Shown: in pieces, positions 28,389 through 36,963 of the stretch
How positions within the stretch are numbered: the first letter of the stretch is position 1
Layout of the letters: the number at the start of each line of letters is the position of its first letter
Source of the DNA: Bog-756 sp963703145
GTDB taxonomy: Bacteria; Actinomycetota; Acidimicrobiia; Acidimicrobiales; RAAP-2
Length of the DNA: 64,000 nucleotides
Direction: 5' to 3'
Assembly (NCBI GenBank): GCA_963703145.1
Contig: OY969793.1
Coordinates: 1,426,001-1,490,000 of the forward strand
Translations under genes and position numbers: made by a program
Notes under the pieces: model-generated
What the model was told of the DNA's origin: nothing
What the model saw: only the letters and a program-made list of their open reading frames with translations
The model's database searches: none

Positions 28389-29446
28389 GGGTACAGCCCC
28401 GCCTGGGGCAGGCCGGCCGTCTCCTCGAGGCCGAGGGCCAGGTTGGCGCACTGCACCGCCTGGCCGGCCGCCCCCTTGACCAGGTTGTCGATGGCGCAAA
28501 AGGCCAGCAGCCACCCGGTGCGGGGGTCGACCCGGACCGAGACGTGGGCCGAGTTCGACCCGCTGGTGGCCTTGGTCGACGGGGGCTGCTCGGTGACCAC
28601 CACGAACGGCTCGTGGGCGTAACGGCCGTGCAGGATCTCCATGGCCGCCTCCGTGCTCAGGCTGCCCGCCGGATAGGGCCGGGCGTAACACGTGGCCAGG
28701 ATCCCCCGCACCATCGGGGCCAGATGGGGCGTGAACAACACCGGGGTGCCGAGTCCCTGTTCCATCTCGGCGGTGTGGCGGTGGTCGAGCAGCCCGTAGG
28801 CCACGAAGTTCTCGTCCACCGTGCCGAAGTGGAGGTTGTCCTTGGGCGCCCGGCCGGCACCAGACACCCCGCTGGCCGCATCCACGATGAGCGGCGCCAC
28901 GCCGAGCCCGGCGCTGTCCGTCGGGGCATCGGGGTCGGGCAGGTCCAGGACTCCGGCCTCGACGAAGGGGGCCAGGGCCAACAACGCCGCAGTCGGATAG
29001 CACCCGGGTGCGGCGATCAACGTGGCGCCCTGGAGCTCGTCGCGATGGAGCTCGGGGAGCCCGTAGACGAACCGGTCGAGGAGGTCAGGGGCGACATGGG
29101 CCGACCCGTACCAGGTCGGGTACAGCCCCGGGTCGCGCAGTCGGAAGTCCGCGGCCAGGTCGACCAGGACACCGATCCTCGGGATGATCCCGGGCACCAG
29201 CTCCTGGGAGTGCCCGTGGGGCAGTGCCACAAAGACCAGGTCCAGCCCGTCGAGCTCCGAAGCGTCCGTGGCGGCGTAGCGCAGGGTCGGATAGGACGCG
29301 GCCAGCGACGGCGTGTGGGCCGCCACCGACTCACCGGTGTGGGACCCGGCCGTGGCCACCACCACCTCGAAGTCGGGGTGGACGGCACACAAGCGCAGCA
29401 GCTCGATGCCGGCATACCCCGATGCGCCGACCACACCGACCTTCAC
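28385..29446 (-). CDS. argC: N-acetyl-gamma-glutamyl-phosphate reductase
   Basis: The first gene of the arg operon; it reduces N-acetylglutamyl phosphate with NADPH. The 353-residue protein begins MKVGVVGASGYAGIELLRL, holding the Rossmann motif GASGYAG. The catalytic cysteine is in AAPGCYPTAALLAL and the catalytic His in FTPHLAPMVRGILATCY. Two starts are possible: GTG at 29446, five to six bases after GGAAGGGA, or ATG at 29461, which has no ribosome binding site. The GTG is preferred. The promoter with two ARG boxes is about 100 bases upstream. Confidence 0.95.
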   Translation of the reverse strand: MKVGVVGASGYAGIELLRLCAVHPDFEVVVATAGSHTGESVAAHTPSLAASYPTLRYAATDASELDGLDLVFVALPHGHSQELVPGIIPRIGVLVDLAADFRLRDPGLYPTWYGSAHVAPDLLDRFVYGLPELHRDELQGATLIAAPGCYPTAALLALAPFVEAGVLDLPDPDAPTDSAGLGVAPLIVDAASGVSGAGRAPKDNLHFGTVDENFVAYGLLDHRHTAEMEQGLGTPVLFTPHLAPMVRGILATCYARPYPAGSLSTEAAMEILHGRYAHEPFVVVTEQPPSTKATSGSNSAHVSVRVDPRTGWLLAFCAIDNLVKGAAGQAVQCANLALGLEETAGLPQAGLYP

Positions 29447-29540
29447 GAGGGTCCCTTCCATCCCAGGCCGTTCGGCATCGACGGGACCACCGGGCCCGCC
29501 CCGGACGCGGTTCGGGTTGCGCCGCTCGCCGTTCTCATCC

Positions 29541-29574
29541 TGCAAGTATATGCGCGCTACCGCATGATTATGCA
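29541..29574 (-). promoter_or_regulatory. double ARG box over the argC promoter
   Basis: On the minus strand, TGCATAATCATGC (29562-29574) and GCATATACTTGCA (29541-29553) are two imperfect palindromes whose centres are 21 bases apart, the same phasing as the paired 18-bp ARG boxes with a 3-bp gap known in E. coli. TTGCAT and TATACT (spacing 19) or CATATA (spacing 17) inside them can serve as -35 and -10 boxes, so bound ArgR would block RNA polymerase directly. The AT-rich block stands out in GC-rich DNA. Confidence 0.8.
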
Positions 29575-29630
29575 ACATGACCCCGGCAGCAGGCCGGTCG
29601 ACCCGCATCGTGGCCCGTCGACCGCGAGCG

Positions 29631-29659
29631 TTGACCCTCCCGTGGCGCCTGGGTAGGGT
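29631..29659 (+). promoter_or_regulatory. promoter of the gene at 29752
   Basis: TTGACC (29631-29636), a 17-base spacer and TAGGGT (29654-29659) form a good sigma-70-type promoter. The 5' leader would be about 86 bases. Confidence 0.65.
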
Positions 29660-29751
29660 CACCGCGACGCCTAGAGCGATGCCCGTTTCGCCGATCGAAG
29701 GGCTCCCAGGCACATCGACCGGCCTCCCCTGCGCCCACGAGGAGGTCTCCC

Positions 29752-30177
29752 ATGCCCCAACCCCGCGACGTCCTACCCCCCGAGCCCGGCCTGCCGGAAC
29801 CCGCCGGGGACTCCCTGGTCGAGTCCCGGTTCGTGGGGATCCCCGAGTTCGTCCCGGCCTGGGTACGCCTCACCGATGCGTGCGGCGACGATCCCGGGGA
29901 GTCGCTCTCCCTGATGGAGCTGGCCGACTTCGTCCAGGCCCGGCTGCGCGCCGATACGACAGACCGGTCGGTGGCCGATCGGGCCCTGTCGGCCATCGAG
30001 TCCCACCTGGCGTCCATCGCCGGGGACCGGATCGGGTGCGAGCTGATCGCCTTCGCCTTCTTCGACCGCCTGGCGCCCAACGCCAGGCGGCTGCCGGGCC
30101 CGAGTATGGGTGTGCGGTCCCGTGCCCTGGTCGAGGAGCTCGATGGGTCCGATACCTGGTGGGAGACCTCCTCGTAG
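29752..30177 (+). CDS. hypothetical acidic protein, 141 aa
   Basis: I do not recognise the family. The protein is soluble and acidic. A Pro-rich N-terminus (residues 1-20) is followed by mostly helical sequence: SLMELADFVQARLRADTTDR, then SVADRALSAIESHLASIAGD and ELIAFAFFDRLAPNARRL. The ATG is well placed after GAGGAGGT (seven bases upstream), and a canonical promoter lies about 90 bases before it, so expression is likely. It is divergent from the arg operon and sits 40 bases ahead of the FAD oxidoreductase gene. Nothing suggests horizontal transfer. Confidence 0.7.
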   Translation: MPQPRDVLPPEPGLPEPAGDSLVESRFVGIPEFVPAWVRLTDACGDDPGESLSLMELADFVQARLRADTTDRSVADRALSAIESHLASIAGDRIGCELIAFAFFDRLAPNARRLPGPSMGVRSRALVEELDGSDTWWETSS

Positions 30178-30203
30178 GGATCGTCCGGTGGCGGACTCGG
30201 CGT

Positions 30204-30209
30204 TAGGGT
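30204..30209 (+). promoter_or_regulatory. -10 box of a likely leaderless promoter
   Basis: TAGGGT lies eight bases before the GTG at 30218, with no ribosome binding site. Confidence 0.4.
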
Positions 30210-30217
30210 CGGTAGCC

Positions 30218-31631
30218 GTGGACCGGTCCCGCGCCATCGCCGACGCCGTCCCGGTCTCGTTCTGGCTCGACGATGCCGCCGCCCCGGACCCGGCCCCACC
30301 ACTGGTGGGTCGCACCGAGGCGGACCTCGTCGTGGTCGGCGGGGGCTTCACCGGTCTGTGGACGGCCTGGCTGGCCAAGGCCGCCGATCCCGGGCGGGAC
30401 GTCGTCCTCCTCGAGGCCGACCGGTGCGGATGGGCGGCGTCGGGGCGCAACGGCGGCTTCTGTTCGGCCAGCCTGACCCACGGCCTCAGCAACGGCGTCG
30501 AACGCTTCTCCGGGGAGGTCGACCTCCTGGAGCGACTGGGTCGGGCCAACCTCGACGCCATCGAGTCCACCATCGCCGACCAGGCCATCGACTGCGGGTT
30601 CGAGCGCACCGGCGAACTCGACGTGGCCACCGAGCCCTACCAGGTCGACGGGCTCCGGCTGGCCGAGGAGGAGGCGCTCCGCTACGGGCTGGAGGTGACC
30701 TACCTCGACACCGACGCGGTGCGGGACGAGGTCCATTCCCCCACCTACCTGGCCGGCCTGTGGGACAAGGACGGGTGCGCGCTGGTCAATCCGGCCAGGC
30801 TGGCCTGGGGCCTGCGGCGGTGCTGTGAGGAGGTCGGCGTGCGGCTCTACGAGCACACCACCGTCGACCGGCTCGATGACGTCCCCGGCCGGGCCGGCGC
30901 ACCCCCGGCCGTCACCGTCCGGGTGGACCACGGTGCGGTGACCGGTCGACCGCGTCGCCCTGGGCACCAACGCCTACCCCTCCCCGGTCCGGCGGCTGCG
31001 GCGCTACATCGTGCCGGTCTACGACTACGTCTTGATGACCGAGCCCCTCGACGCCGCCCAGCTCGACTCGATCGGCTGGACGCACCGCCAGGGGCTCGGG
31101 GGCTGTGGCAACCGATTCCTCTACTACCGGCTCAGCCACGACAACCGCATCCTGTTCGGCGGCTACGACGCCGTCTACCACTTCGGCAACGCCATGCGGC
31201 CCTCGCTCGAGCAGCGCCACGAGACCTTCTCCACGCTGGCCACGTTGTTTGCCCAGACCTTCCCGTCCCTCGACGAGGTCCGGTTCACCCACGCCTGGGC
31301 CGGGGCCATCGACACCTGCTCCCGGTTCTGTGCCTTCTTCGACCTGTCCCACGGGGGTCGGGTGGCGTCGGTGGCGGGCTACACCGGGCTCGGCGTCGGG
31401 GCATCCCGGTTCGGCGGCCAGGTCCTGGTGGACCTGCTCTCCGGCCAGGACACCGAGCGCACCCGGTTGGCGTTCGTCCGGTCCAAGCCGCTGCCCTTCC
31501 CCCCCGAGCCCCTCCGCTACGCCGGCATCCAGCTGACCCGATGGTCGATGGCCGGCGCCGACGAGCACGGCGGCCGGCGCAATCTGTGGCTCCGCACCCT
31601 CGACCGGCTGGGAATGGGCTTCGACTCCTGA
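30218..31631 (+). pseudogene. FAD-dependent DAO/PuuB-type amine oxidoreductase with a one-base frameshift
   Basis: The first half, from VDRSRAIADAVPVSFWLDDA, contains the dinucleotide-binding motif VVVGGGFTGLWTAWLA and the FAD motif ASGRNGGFCSASLTHG. It is clearly a D-amino-acid-oxidase-fold protein, similar to gamma-glutamylputrescine or other N-substituted amine oxidases. The second half is in the next frame: VDRVALGTNAYPSPVRRLRR, then YIVPVYDYVLMTEPL, and the C-terminal GYTGLGVGASRFGGQVLVDL that binds FAD. Removing one G at 30944-30945 (in ACCGGTCGACC) joins them as GAVTVDRVALGTNAYP, a complete protein of about 470 residues. Both halves keep normal codon use, so the shift is recent or a sequencing error. 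The GTG at 30218 is preferred; GTG at 30188 is possible. Confidence 0.8.
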
Positions 31632-31662
31632 GGCTCCCCGGACCCCGACCCCTCGACGCCGC

Positions 31663-34191
31663 TCAGCGCAGCGTGGCCGAGTGGTGCTCGTGCACCGCCT
31701 CGATGCAGCCGCGCCGGAGGCTGGCGATCTCCTCGTCGGTGAGCGTGTGGTCGAGGGCACAGAACCGCAGGTGGAAGGCGAGGCTCCGCGCCCCGTCGCC
31801 GACGGACGGGCCGCGGTAGACGTCGAAGAGCTCGAGGGACTCGAGCAGCTCGCCGGCCGCCTGTCGCAGCGACCGCTCGACGGCACCGGCGGGGATCCCC
31901 TCGGCCACCACGAAGGCCAGGTCGAAGTCGGACGACGGGTAGCGGCTGATGGGCCGGGACTCCTCCGGGCGGCGGGGCACCCGCTCGCGGTCCAACAGCG
32001 CCCCGAGGTCGAGGTCCAACCAGCCGATCCGGCGGGGCCGGCCGTCGTTGCCGACCAGACCGAACCCCCCGACCAGGGCGGGGTCGAGTTCGCCCACCAC
32101 GCCCACCACACCCGATCCGGCGCCGGCGAGCAGGGACCCCGCCCGGAAACGGTGCAGTACCTGGCCGAGCGGGCCGGCGACGGCCGGCTCGCCGAGCTCC
32201 CAGTCGGCGAGGCCGAGGGCGTCGGCGATGACCCGCCAGGCCGCCACGGCCGACCAAGCGTCGTCCTCGTCGGCCGCGAAGACCGCACTGAGCCGCTCCG
32301 GGGAGACCGCCCCGGTCCCCCCGTCGCTCGCCGGGTCGCTCGACGCGTGGAACACCGAGCCGACCTCGAAGAGGCGGACCGATCCCTGGCGACGCTCGGC
32401 GTTGTAGACCACCGCCCGGATCAGGCCCGGCGCCATCGACGATCGCAGGAAGCGCTCCGACTCGACCAGGGGGTTGGACACCTCCACATAGGGCGGCGCG
32501 AACCCTGCGGCCGCCTGATCGGCCTCCGAGACGAACGTCTCGGTCCACGCCTCACTGGCGCCCAGCCCGCACAGCACGTCGCGCAGGAGCCGACGATCCC
32601 GCTGGTATCCCGTCAGGCGGCCCGGCTGGGGCCACGACGGCGTCGTGCGGAGCAAACGTGCGTACCCGAAGGTCCGGGCCACCTCCTCGGCCAGATCGGC
32701 CTCCCCCATCGGGGCGGGTCGGATGTCCGGGCGAAAGGTGGGGACGGTGACGTCGAGCACCTCGGGGTCGGCCACAGGCTCGCCGGACCGTCCCGACACC
32801 GCCCGGGACTCGACCACCATCCCGAGCGGGACGAGGAGCTCGGCGATCTCGTCGGCGGCGAAGGCCGATCCCAGCAGAGCGTTGACCTTGGAGGGGCGCA
32901 CGGTGATGGTGACCGGTGCGGGCACCTCGCCACGGACGTCGACCACGCCATCGGCCACGGCCAGGGCCGGGCCGGCCGTCAGCGCCACGAGGTCACAGAA
33001 CCGGGCGGCCGCCCGGTCGATCCCCTCGGGGTCGCACCCCCGCTCGAACCGGGCCGACGCCTCGGTCCGCAGGGACAGGCGCTTGGACGTCCGGGCGATG
33101 GCCATGGGCACGAAGTAGGCCGCCTCGAGCAGCACCCGGGTGGAGGTGGCGTCGATCTCCGACGATGCCCCGCCCATCACGCCGCCGATCCCCACCGGAG
33201 ACCCGGTGGCGTCACAGATCAGGCAGTCCTGACCCGAGTCGCCGAGGCCGGGTCCCGGCCGGCCCAAGGTCCGCACGACACCGTCCAGGGTGGTGATCGT
33301 CTCCCCGGGCTCGGCGCGGCGCACCACCAGGCCGTAGCCGGCCAGCCGGTCGAGGTCGTAGGGGTGGGTGGGCTGGCCGAGCTCGAGCATCACGTAGTTC
33401 GAGGCGTCCACGACGTTGTTGATGGGGCGCATCCCGGCCAGGGTCAAGCGGCGGGCCAGCCACCGCGGCGAGGGACCCACCGCGATGCCGGTGAGCACCC
33501 GGGCTGTGAAGCGCGGGCACAGCTCGAGGTCGTCCACACGAACCGTGGCCACCTCCCCGATCGGTGCGCCCGCCGGGAGCAGGGCCGGCCCTATGGCTGC
33601 CGGGGCCGGCAGGGCGGGGACGGCGAAGGGGACCCCCAGCCGGGCCGCCAGGTCCCGGGCGACGCCGGCGATGCACCAGGCGTCGGGGCGGTTGGCCTCG
33701 ACGGCGATGTCGAAGACCACGTCGGCCACGATGCCCAAGGCCTCGGTCACCGGCTGACCGGGGAACACGCCGTCCCGGTCGTTCAGCACCAAGAGGCCGT
33801 CGCTGTCCTCGGACAGGCGGAGCTCCTTGCCCGAGCACAGCATCCCATTCGAGGTCTGGCCCCGCATCTTGCGGCGCTTGATGGCGAACCCCCCGGGCAG
33901 GACCGCGCCCACCGGGGCCAGGGGAACCAGGTCACCCACGGCGAAGTTGCTGGCACCGCACACGATCTCGAGGGGCGCGGTGCCGTCGTCGACCACCACC
34001 CGGCGCACCTGGTCGGCACCCTCGATGGCGGTGATCTCCTCCACCCGGGCCACCACGACGTCGCCCAAGCCCTCGCCGACCACCTCGATCTCCTCCACCA
34101 CCAGTCCCAGATCGTCGAGGGTGGCGGCCAGGTCGGCCGGGTCCCCGTCGAAGGGGGCGAAATCTCGTAGCCACGAAAGCGGAACGCGCAA
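31663..34191 (-). CDS. pheT: phenylalanine-tRNA ligase beta subunit
   Basis: The beta chain (842 residues) of the alpha2-beta2 enzyme that charges tRNA-Phe. It has the N-terminal tRNA-binding OB domain (about 40-150, with GASNFAVGDLVPLAPVGAVL), then the B3/B4 editing region with RFERGCDPEGIDRA, the B5 domain and a catalytic-like domain. The C-terminal anticodon-binding FDX-ACB domain (about 750-842) has ISRYPSSDFDLAFVV. The start is TTG at 34191, after AGAGG seven bases upstream; MRVPLSWLRDF is the usual N-terminus, so a rare codon is used. The gap to pheS is 25 bases. It converges on the oxidoreductase gene at 31631. Confidence 0.96.
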   Translation of the reverse strand: MRVPLSWLRDFAPFDGDPADLAATLDDLGLVVEEIEVVGEGLGDVVVARVEEITAIEGADQVRRVVVDDGTAPLEIVCGASNFAVGDLVPLAPVGAVLPGGFAIKRRKMRGQTSNGMLCSGKELRLSEDSDGLLVLNDRDGVFPGQPVTEALGIVADVVFDIAVEANRPDAWCIAGVARDLAARLGVPFAVPALPAPAAIGPALLPAGAPIGEVATVRVDDLELCPRFTARVLTGIAVGPSPRWLARRLTLAGMRPINNVVDASNYVMLELGQPTHPYDLDRLAGYGLVVRRAEPGETITTLDGVVRTLGRPGPGLGDSGQDCLICDATGSPVGIGGVMGGASSEIDATSTRVLLEAAYFVPMAIARTSKRLSLRTEASARFERGCDPEGIDRAAARFCDLVALTAGPALAVADGVVDVRGEVPAPVTITVRPSKVNALLGSAFAADEIAELLVPLGMVVESRAVSGRSGEPVADPEVLDVTVPTFRPDIRPAPMGEADLAEEVARTFGYARLLRTTPSWPQPGRLTGYQRDRRLLRDVLCGLGASEAWTETFVSEADQAAAGFAPPYVEVSNPLVESERFLRSSMAPGLIRAVVYNAERRQGSVRLFEVGSVFHASSDPASDGGTGAVSPERLSAVFAADEDDAWSAVAAWRVIADALGLADWELGEPAVAGPLGQVLHRFRAGSLLAGAGSGVVGVVGELDPALVGGFGLVGNDGRPRRIGWLDLDLGALLDRERVPRRPEESRPISRYPSSDFDLAFVVAEGIPAGAVERSLRQAAGELLESLELFDVYRGPSVGDGARSLAFHLRFCALDHTLTDEEIASLRRGCIEAVHEHHSATLR

Positions 34192-34216
34192 CGGGGGTCC
34201 TCTCAGTACCGGCGCA

Positions 34217-35281
34217 TCAGAACTGACGCAGGAAGCGGATGTCGTTCTCGGTCAGGGAGCGCAGGTCGGCGATCTGGTGGCGCATCTGGGCGCAGCGGTC
34301 GATGCCGAACCCGAAGGCGAACCCGGTCCACGCATCGGGGTCGATGCCCACCGCGTCGAACACGGCGGGGTCGATCATCCCGCATCCGCCCAGCTCGATC
34401 CATCCCGTCTGGGAGCAGGTCCGGCACCCCTGCCCGTGGCAGATGGTGCAGGTGACCTCGAACTCGGCCGACGGCTCGGTGAAGGGGAAGTAGGCGGGCC
34501 GCAGCCGCGAGTGGATGTCGGGGCCGAAGTAGGCCGCCGTGAACACCTCGATGGTCCCGGCCAGGTCGGCGAAGGTGATCCCCTGGTCCACCACCAGGCC
34601 CTCGATCTGGTGGAACACCGGGAGATGCCTGGCGTCGGGCGTGTCCCGCCGGTAGCACCGACCGGGCATCACGGCGTGGATCGGCAGCCCGTCGTGGGCC
34701 ACAGCCTCCTCCATGAGGTGGATCTGCACCGGTGAGGTGTGGGTCCGCAGCACCGTGCTCTCGGGCGCGCCCAGCTCGAGGTAGAAGGTGTCCCACATGC
34801 CGCGGGCCGGGTGGGCCGGGGGCATGTTGAGGGCGCCGAAGTTGAACCAGTCGGTCTCGACCTCGGGTCCCTCGGCCACCTCGAACCCCATGCCCACGAA
34901 CACGTCCTCCAAGGCATCACGGGTCTGGGTGACCAGGTGGAGATGGCCCCTGGCGGCCTGGGCCTTGACCGATCCCTCGATGAACTCGGTCAGGTCCAGC
35001 CGGCTCTCGGCCATCTCGGCCAGCAGCTCCTCGGCCGAGATGGCGGCCCGCCGCTCCTCGAGCAGGGCCTCGATGGCCGTCCGGGCCTCGTGGAGCAGTT
35101 GGCCCGTCCGCCGGCGGGCGTCCGGATCGAGGGCGCCGAGCCCGCGACTGGCCTCGGCCAGGGCGGACTTCTTGCCGGAGACGCGGGCCGCCACACCCCG
35201 GATGTCTTCGGTGGTTCTGGCCCCGGCGATGGCGGCGGTGGCATTCTCCACCAGCGCGCTGACGTCGGCGTCGCTGGTCAC
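34217..35281 (-). CDS. pheS: phenylalanine-tRNA ligase alpha subunit
   Basis: The catalytic alpha chain, 354 residues. It begins with a coiled-coil tRNA-binding arm (residues about 1-100). The class II aminoacyl-tRNA synthetase core follows, with motif 2 around VMPGRCYRRDTPDARHLPVF, VTCTICHGQGCRTC near 285 and motif 3 GFAFGFGIDRCAQMRH. The cysteine cluster CxxCxxxGCxxC looks like the zinc-type ornament seen in some PheS. The GTG start overlaps the stop of the RNA methyltransferase gene (GTGA), coupling the two. Confidence 0.96.
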   Translation of the reverse strand: MTSDADVSALVENATAAIAGARTTEDIRGVAARVSGKKSALAEASRGLGALDPDARRRTGQLLHEARTAIEALLEERRAAISAEELLAEMAESRLDLTEFIEGSVKAQAARGHLHLVTQTRDALEDVFVGMGFEVAEGPEVETDWFNFGALNMPPAHPARGMWDTFYLELGAPESTVLRTHTSPVQIHLMEEAVAHDGLPIHAVMPGRCYRRDTPDARHLPVFHQIEGLVVDQGITFADLAGTIEVFTAAYFGPDIHSRLRPAYFPFTEPSAEFEVTCTICHGQGCRTCSQTGWIELGGCGMIDPAVFDAVGIDPDAWTGFAFGFGIDRCAQMRHQIADLRSLTENDIRFLRQF

Positions 35282-36123
35282 TCGTCACCTCCCGGATCGG
35301 GGGTCGGATCCATGAGGGGCATCGTAGGACCGGGGACGGGCCGCTCGGTGGCCCGCTGACCCCCCTGGCGCTGGCGGAGGGCCTCGAAGCACACCACGGC
35401 GGCCGACACGCTCACGTTGAGCGACTCGGCCCGACCCGCCATCGGGATCGACACGGTGGCATCGAGGGAGTCGACGAGGGAGGGGTCGAGTCCCGAGGAC
35501 TCGTTGCCGAACACCACCGCCACCTTCTGGTCCCAGTCGAAAGCCGAGTAGTCGGTGCCACCCCGGGCTTCGGTGCCGACCAGGGTGAAGCCCCACGAGC
35601 GCAGGGACCCGAGCACGTCGACCGGGGCGCCGCCGGCCGCCACGGGCACCTGGAAGATCGAGCCGGCCGACGACCGCACCGTCTTGGGGTTGGTGGGGTC
35701 GACGGTCCCGTCGCAGCACACCACCGCGCCGATGCCGGCGGCATCGGCGGTGCGAATCATCGTTCCTGCATTTCCGGGGTCACGTACGTCCACACACACC
35801 ACAACCATCGACTTGTCTCGGACCTCCTCGAGCCCGGCTGGGGCAAAGCCCACCACGGCGAGCACCGGCTGGGGGGTGACGGTGTCCGCCACCCGCTCGA
35901 TGACCCCCGGTGCCAGGTCGAAGACCCGGACGCCGGTGGCAAACACCTGATCGACCACTGCCGCCACGGTCGGGTTGGCGCGCCCCTCGGGCGCCACGTA
36001 GACCGACTCGATGGGGATGCCCGCCGCCAGAGCGGCCGACAGCAGTTCTGCCCCCTCCACCACCAACGAGCCCTCGGCACTGCGCAGGGACCGCTTGCGG
36101 AGGAGCTGCCTGACCCGACGCAC
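35278..36123 (-). CDS. SpoU-family (TrmH/TsnR-like) RNA 2'-O-methyltransferase
   Basis: It uses S-adenosylmethionine to methylate a ribose in rRNA or tRNA. Trefoil-knot motifs are visible: motif 1 around VDVRDPGNAGTMIRTADAAG, motif 2 VVFGNESSGL and motif 3 SIPMAGRAESLNVSVSAAVV. The N-terminal substrate domain contains SAEGSLVVEGAELLSAAL. The position between rplT and pheS is that of tsnR in mycobacteria, so 23S rRNA is the likely target. Start: GTG at 36123 is the first standard codon after the rplT stop. Family alignments usually begin some ten residues earlier, so a non-standard start or an overlap with rplT is possible. Confidence 0.88.
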   Translation of the reverse strand: MRRVRQLLRKRSLRSAEGSLVVEGAELLSAALAAGIPIESVYVAPEGRANPTVAAVVDQVFATGVRVFDLAPGVIERVADTVTPQPVLAVVGFAPAGLEEVRDKSMVVVCVDVRDPGNAGTMIRTADAAGIGAVVCCDGTVDPTNPKTVRSSAGSIFQVPVAAGGAPVDVLGSLRSWGFTLVGTEARGGTDYSAFDWDQKVAVVFGNESSGLDPSLVDSLDATVSIPMAGRAESLNVSVSAAVVCFEALRQRQGGQRATERPVPGPTMPLMDPTPDPGGDE

Positions 36124-36155
36124 CCGGTGATGGGTGTGGGCCAGAGCTACCTGAT

Positions 36156-36542
36156 TCAGGAACCGGCCTCGGCGGTCGATCCGGCGGCGGCCAGCGCGTC
36201 GTTGGCCACCCGCACCAACGACGCAAACGCCTCCGGCTCGGTGACAGCCAGATCGGCGAGCACCTTGCGGTCGACCTCCACGTCGGCGCGGTGGAGGCCG
36301 GCGATAAATCGGCTGTAGCTGGTGCCGTTGAGCCGGGCGGCCGCGTTGATCCTCTGGATCCACAGCTGCCGGAAGTCACCCTTGCGGGCACGACGGTCCC
36401 GGAAGGCGTACTGCATCGAGTGCATGACTTGCTCGTTGGCGGCACGGAACGACCGGCTCTTGTTGCCGTAGTAGCCCTGCGCCTGCTCGAGGACGGCGCG
36501 GTGGTGCTTCTTGGCGTGGACTGCGCGCTTTACTCGGGCCAT
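36156..36542 (-). CDS. rplT: 50S ribosomal protein L20
   Basis: 128 residues beginning MARVKRAVHAKKHHRAVLEQ, the standard L20 start, followed by QGYYGNKSRSFRAANEQVMH and DFRQLWIQRINAAARLNGTS, with a short acidic C-terminal addition. L20 binds 23S rRNA early in assembly and in many bacteria represses its own operon. It is preceded by a strong ribosome binding site (AAAAGGAG) but by an unusually long 222-base gap after rpmI. L20, L35 and IF-3 are encoded together, as almost everywhere. Confidence 0.98.
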   Translation of the reverse strand: MARVKRAVHAKKHHRAVLEQAQGYYGNKSRSFRAANEQVMHSMQYAFRDRRARKGDFRQLWIQRINAAARLNGTSYSRFIAGLHRADVEVDRKVLADLAVTEPEAFASLVRVANDALAAAGSTAEAGS

Positions 36543-36764
36543 GGTGGTCTCCTTTTCGTGGGGGGCCTGGTTGCACTGAATCTGTCACTGGGACGGTGAC
36601 CGCGTATCGGATCACGTCCGGAGTGGCTCGCACTGGAGCCGGGGTGTTCGGATGCCGGCGGTGATCCGGCGGGTCGGTCGTCGTCGGCCGGTGGTAACCG
36701 GACGCGGGACCGCTGGACTCGGCACCGACGGAGTCCGCCGATGCCCGAGGGGCTGGTCCTCGGC
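36543..36764 (-). other. long rpmI-rplT intergenic segment
   Basis: These 222 bases hold no frame with coding character. They contain an inverted repeat GGACTC / GAGTCC (about 36717-36738) and end with the rplT ribosome binding site. It may be an L20 binding site, a processing site or an internal promoter; nothing in it decides which. Confidence 0.5.
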
Positions 36765-36959
36765 TTACCGCCCGAGCATCCGCTTGACCTGGCGGGCGTC
36801 GCCCGGGGCGAAGTCGGCCTCGCGTCCCAGCCGGCGCTTGCGGACACTCGACTTGCCTTCGAGCAGGTGAGAACGGAACGCCTTGCGTCGACGCAGTCTG
36901 CCGGTGGCGGTCACCTTGATTCGCTTGCGGGCTCCGCTGTCGGTCTTCATCTTCGGCAT
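36765..36959 (-). CDS. rpmI: 50S ribosomal protein L35
   Basis: 64 residues, MPKMKTDSGARKRIKVTATG and then RLRRRKAFRSHLLEGKS, a complete and very basic L35. It follows infC by only four bases, with AGAGGGAT as ribosome binding site inside the infC end, so the two genes are co-transcribed and probably coupled. L35 is a small structural protein of the large subunit. The end KRMLGR is standard. Confidence 0.98.
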   Translation of the reverse strand: MPKMKTDSGARKRIKVTATGRLRRRKAFRSHLLEGKSSVRKRRLGREADFAPGDARQVKRMLGR

Positions 36960-36963
36960 GGTG

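Noticed and set aside
31632..31662. Terminator between the oxidoreductase and pheT
   Set aside because: The 31-base gap has no convincing stem-loop.
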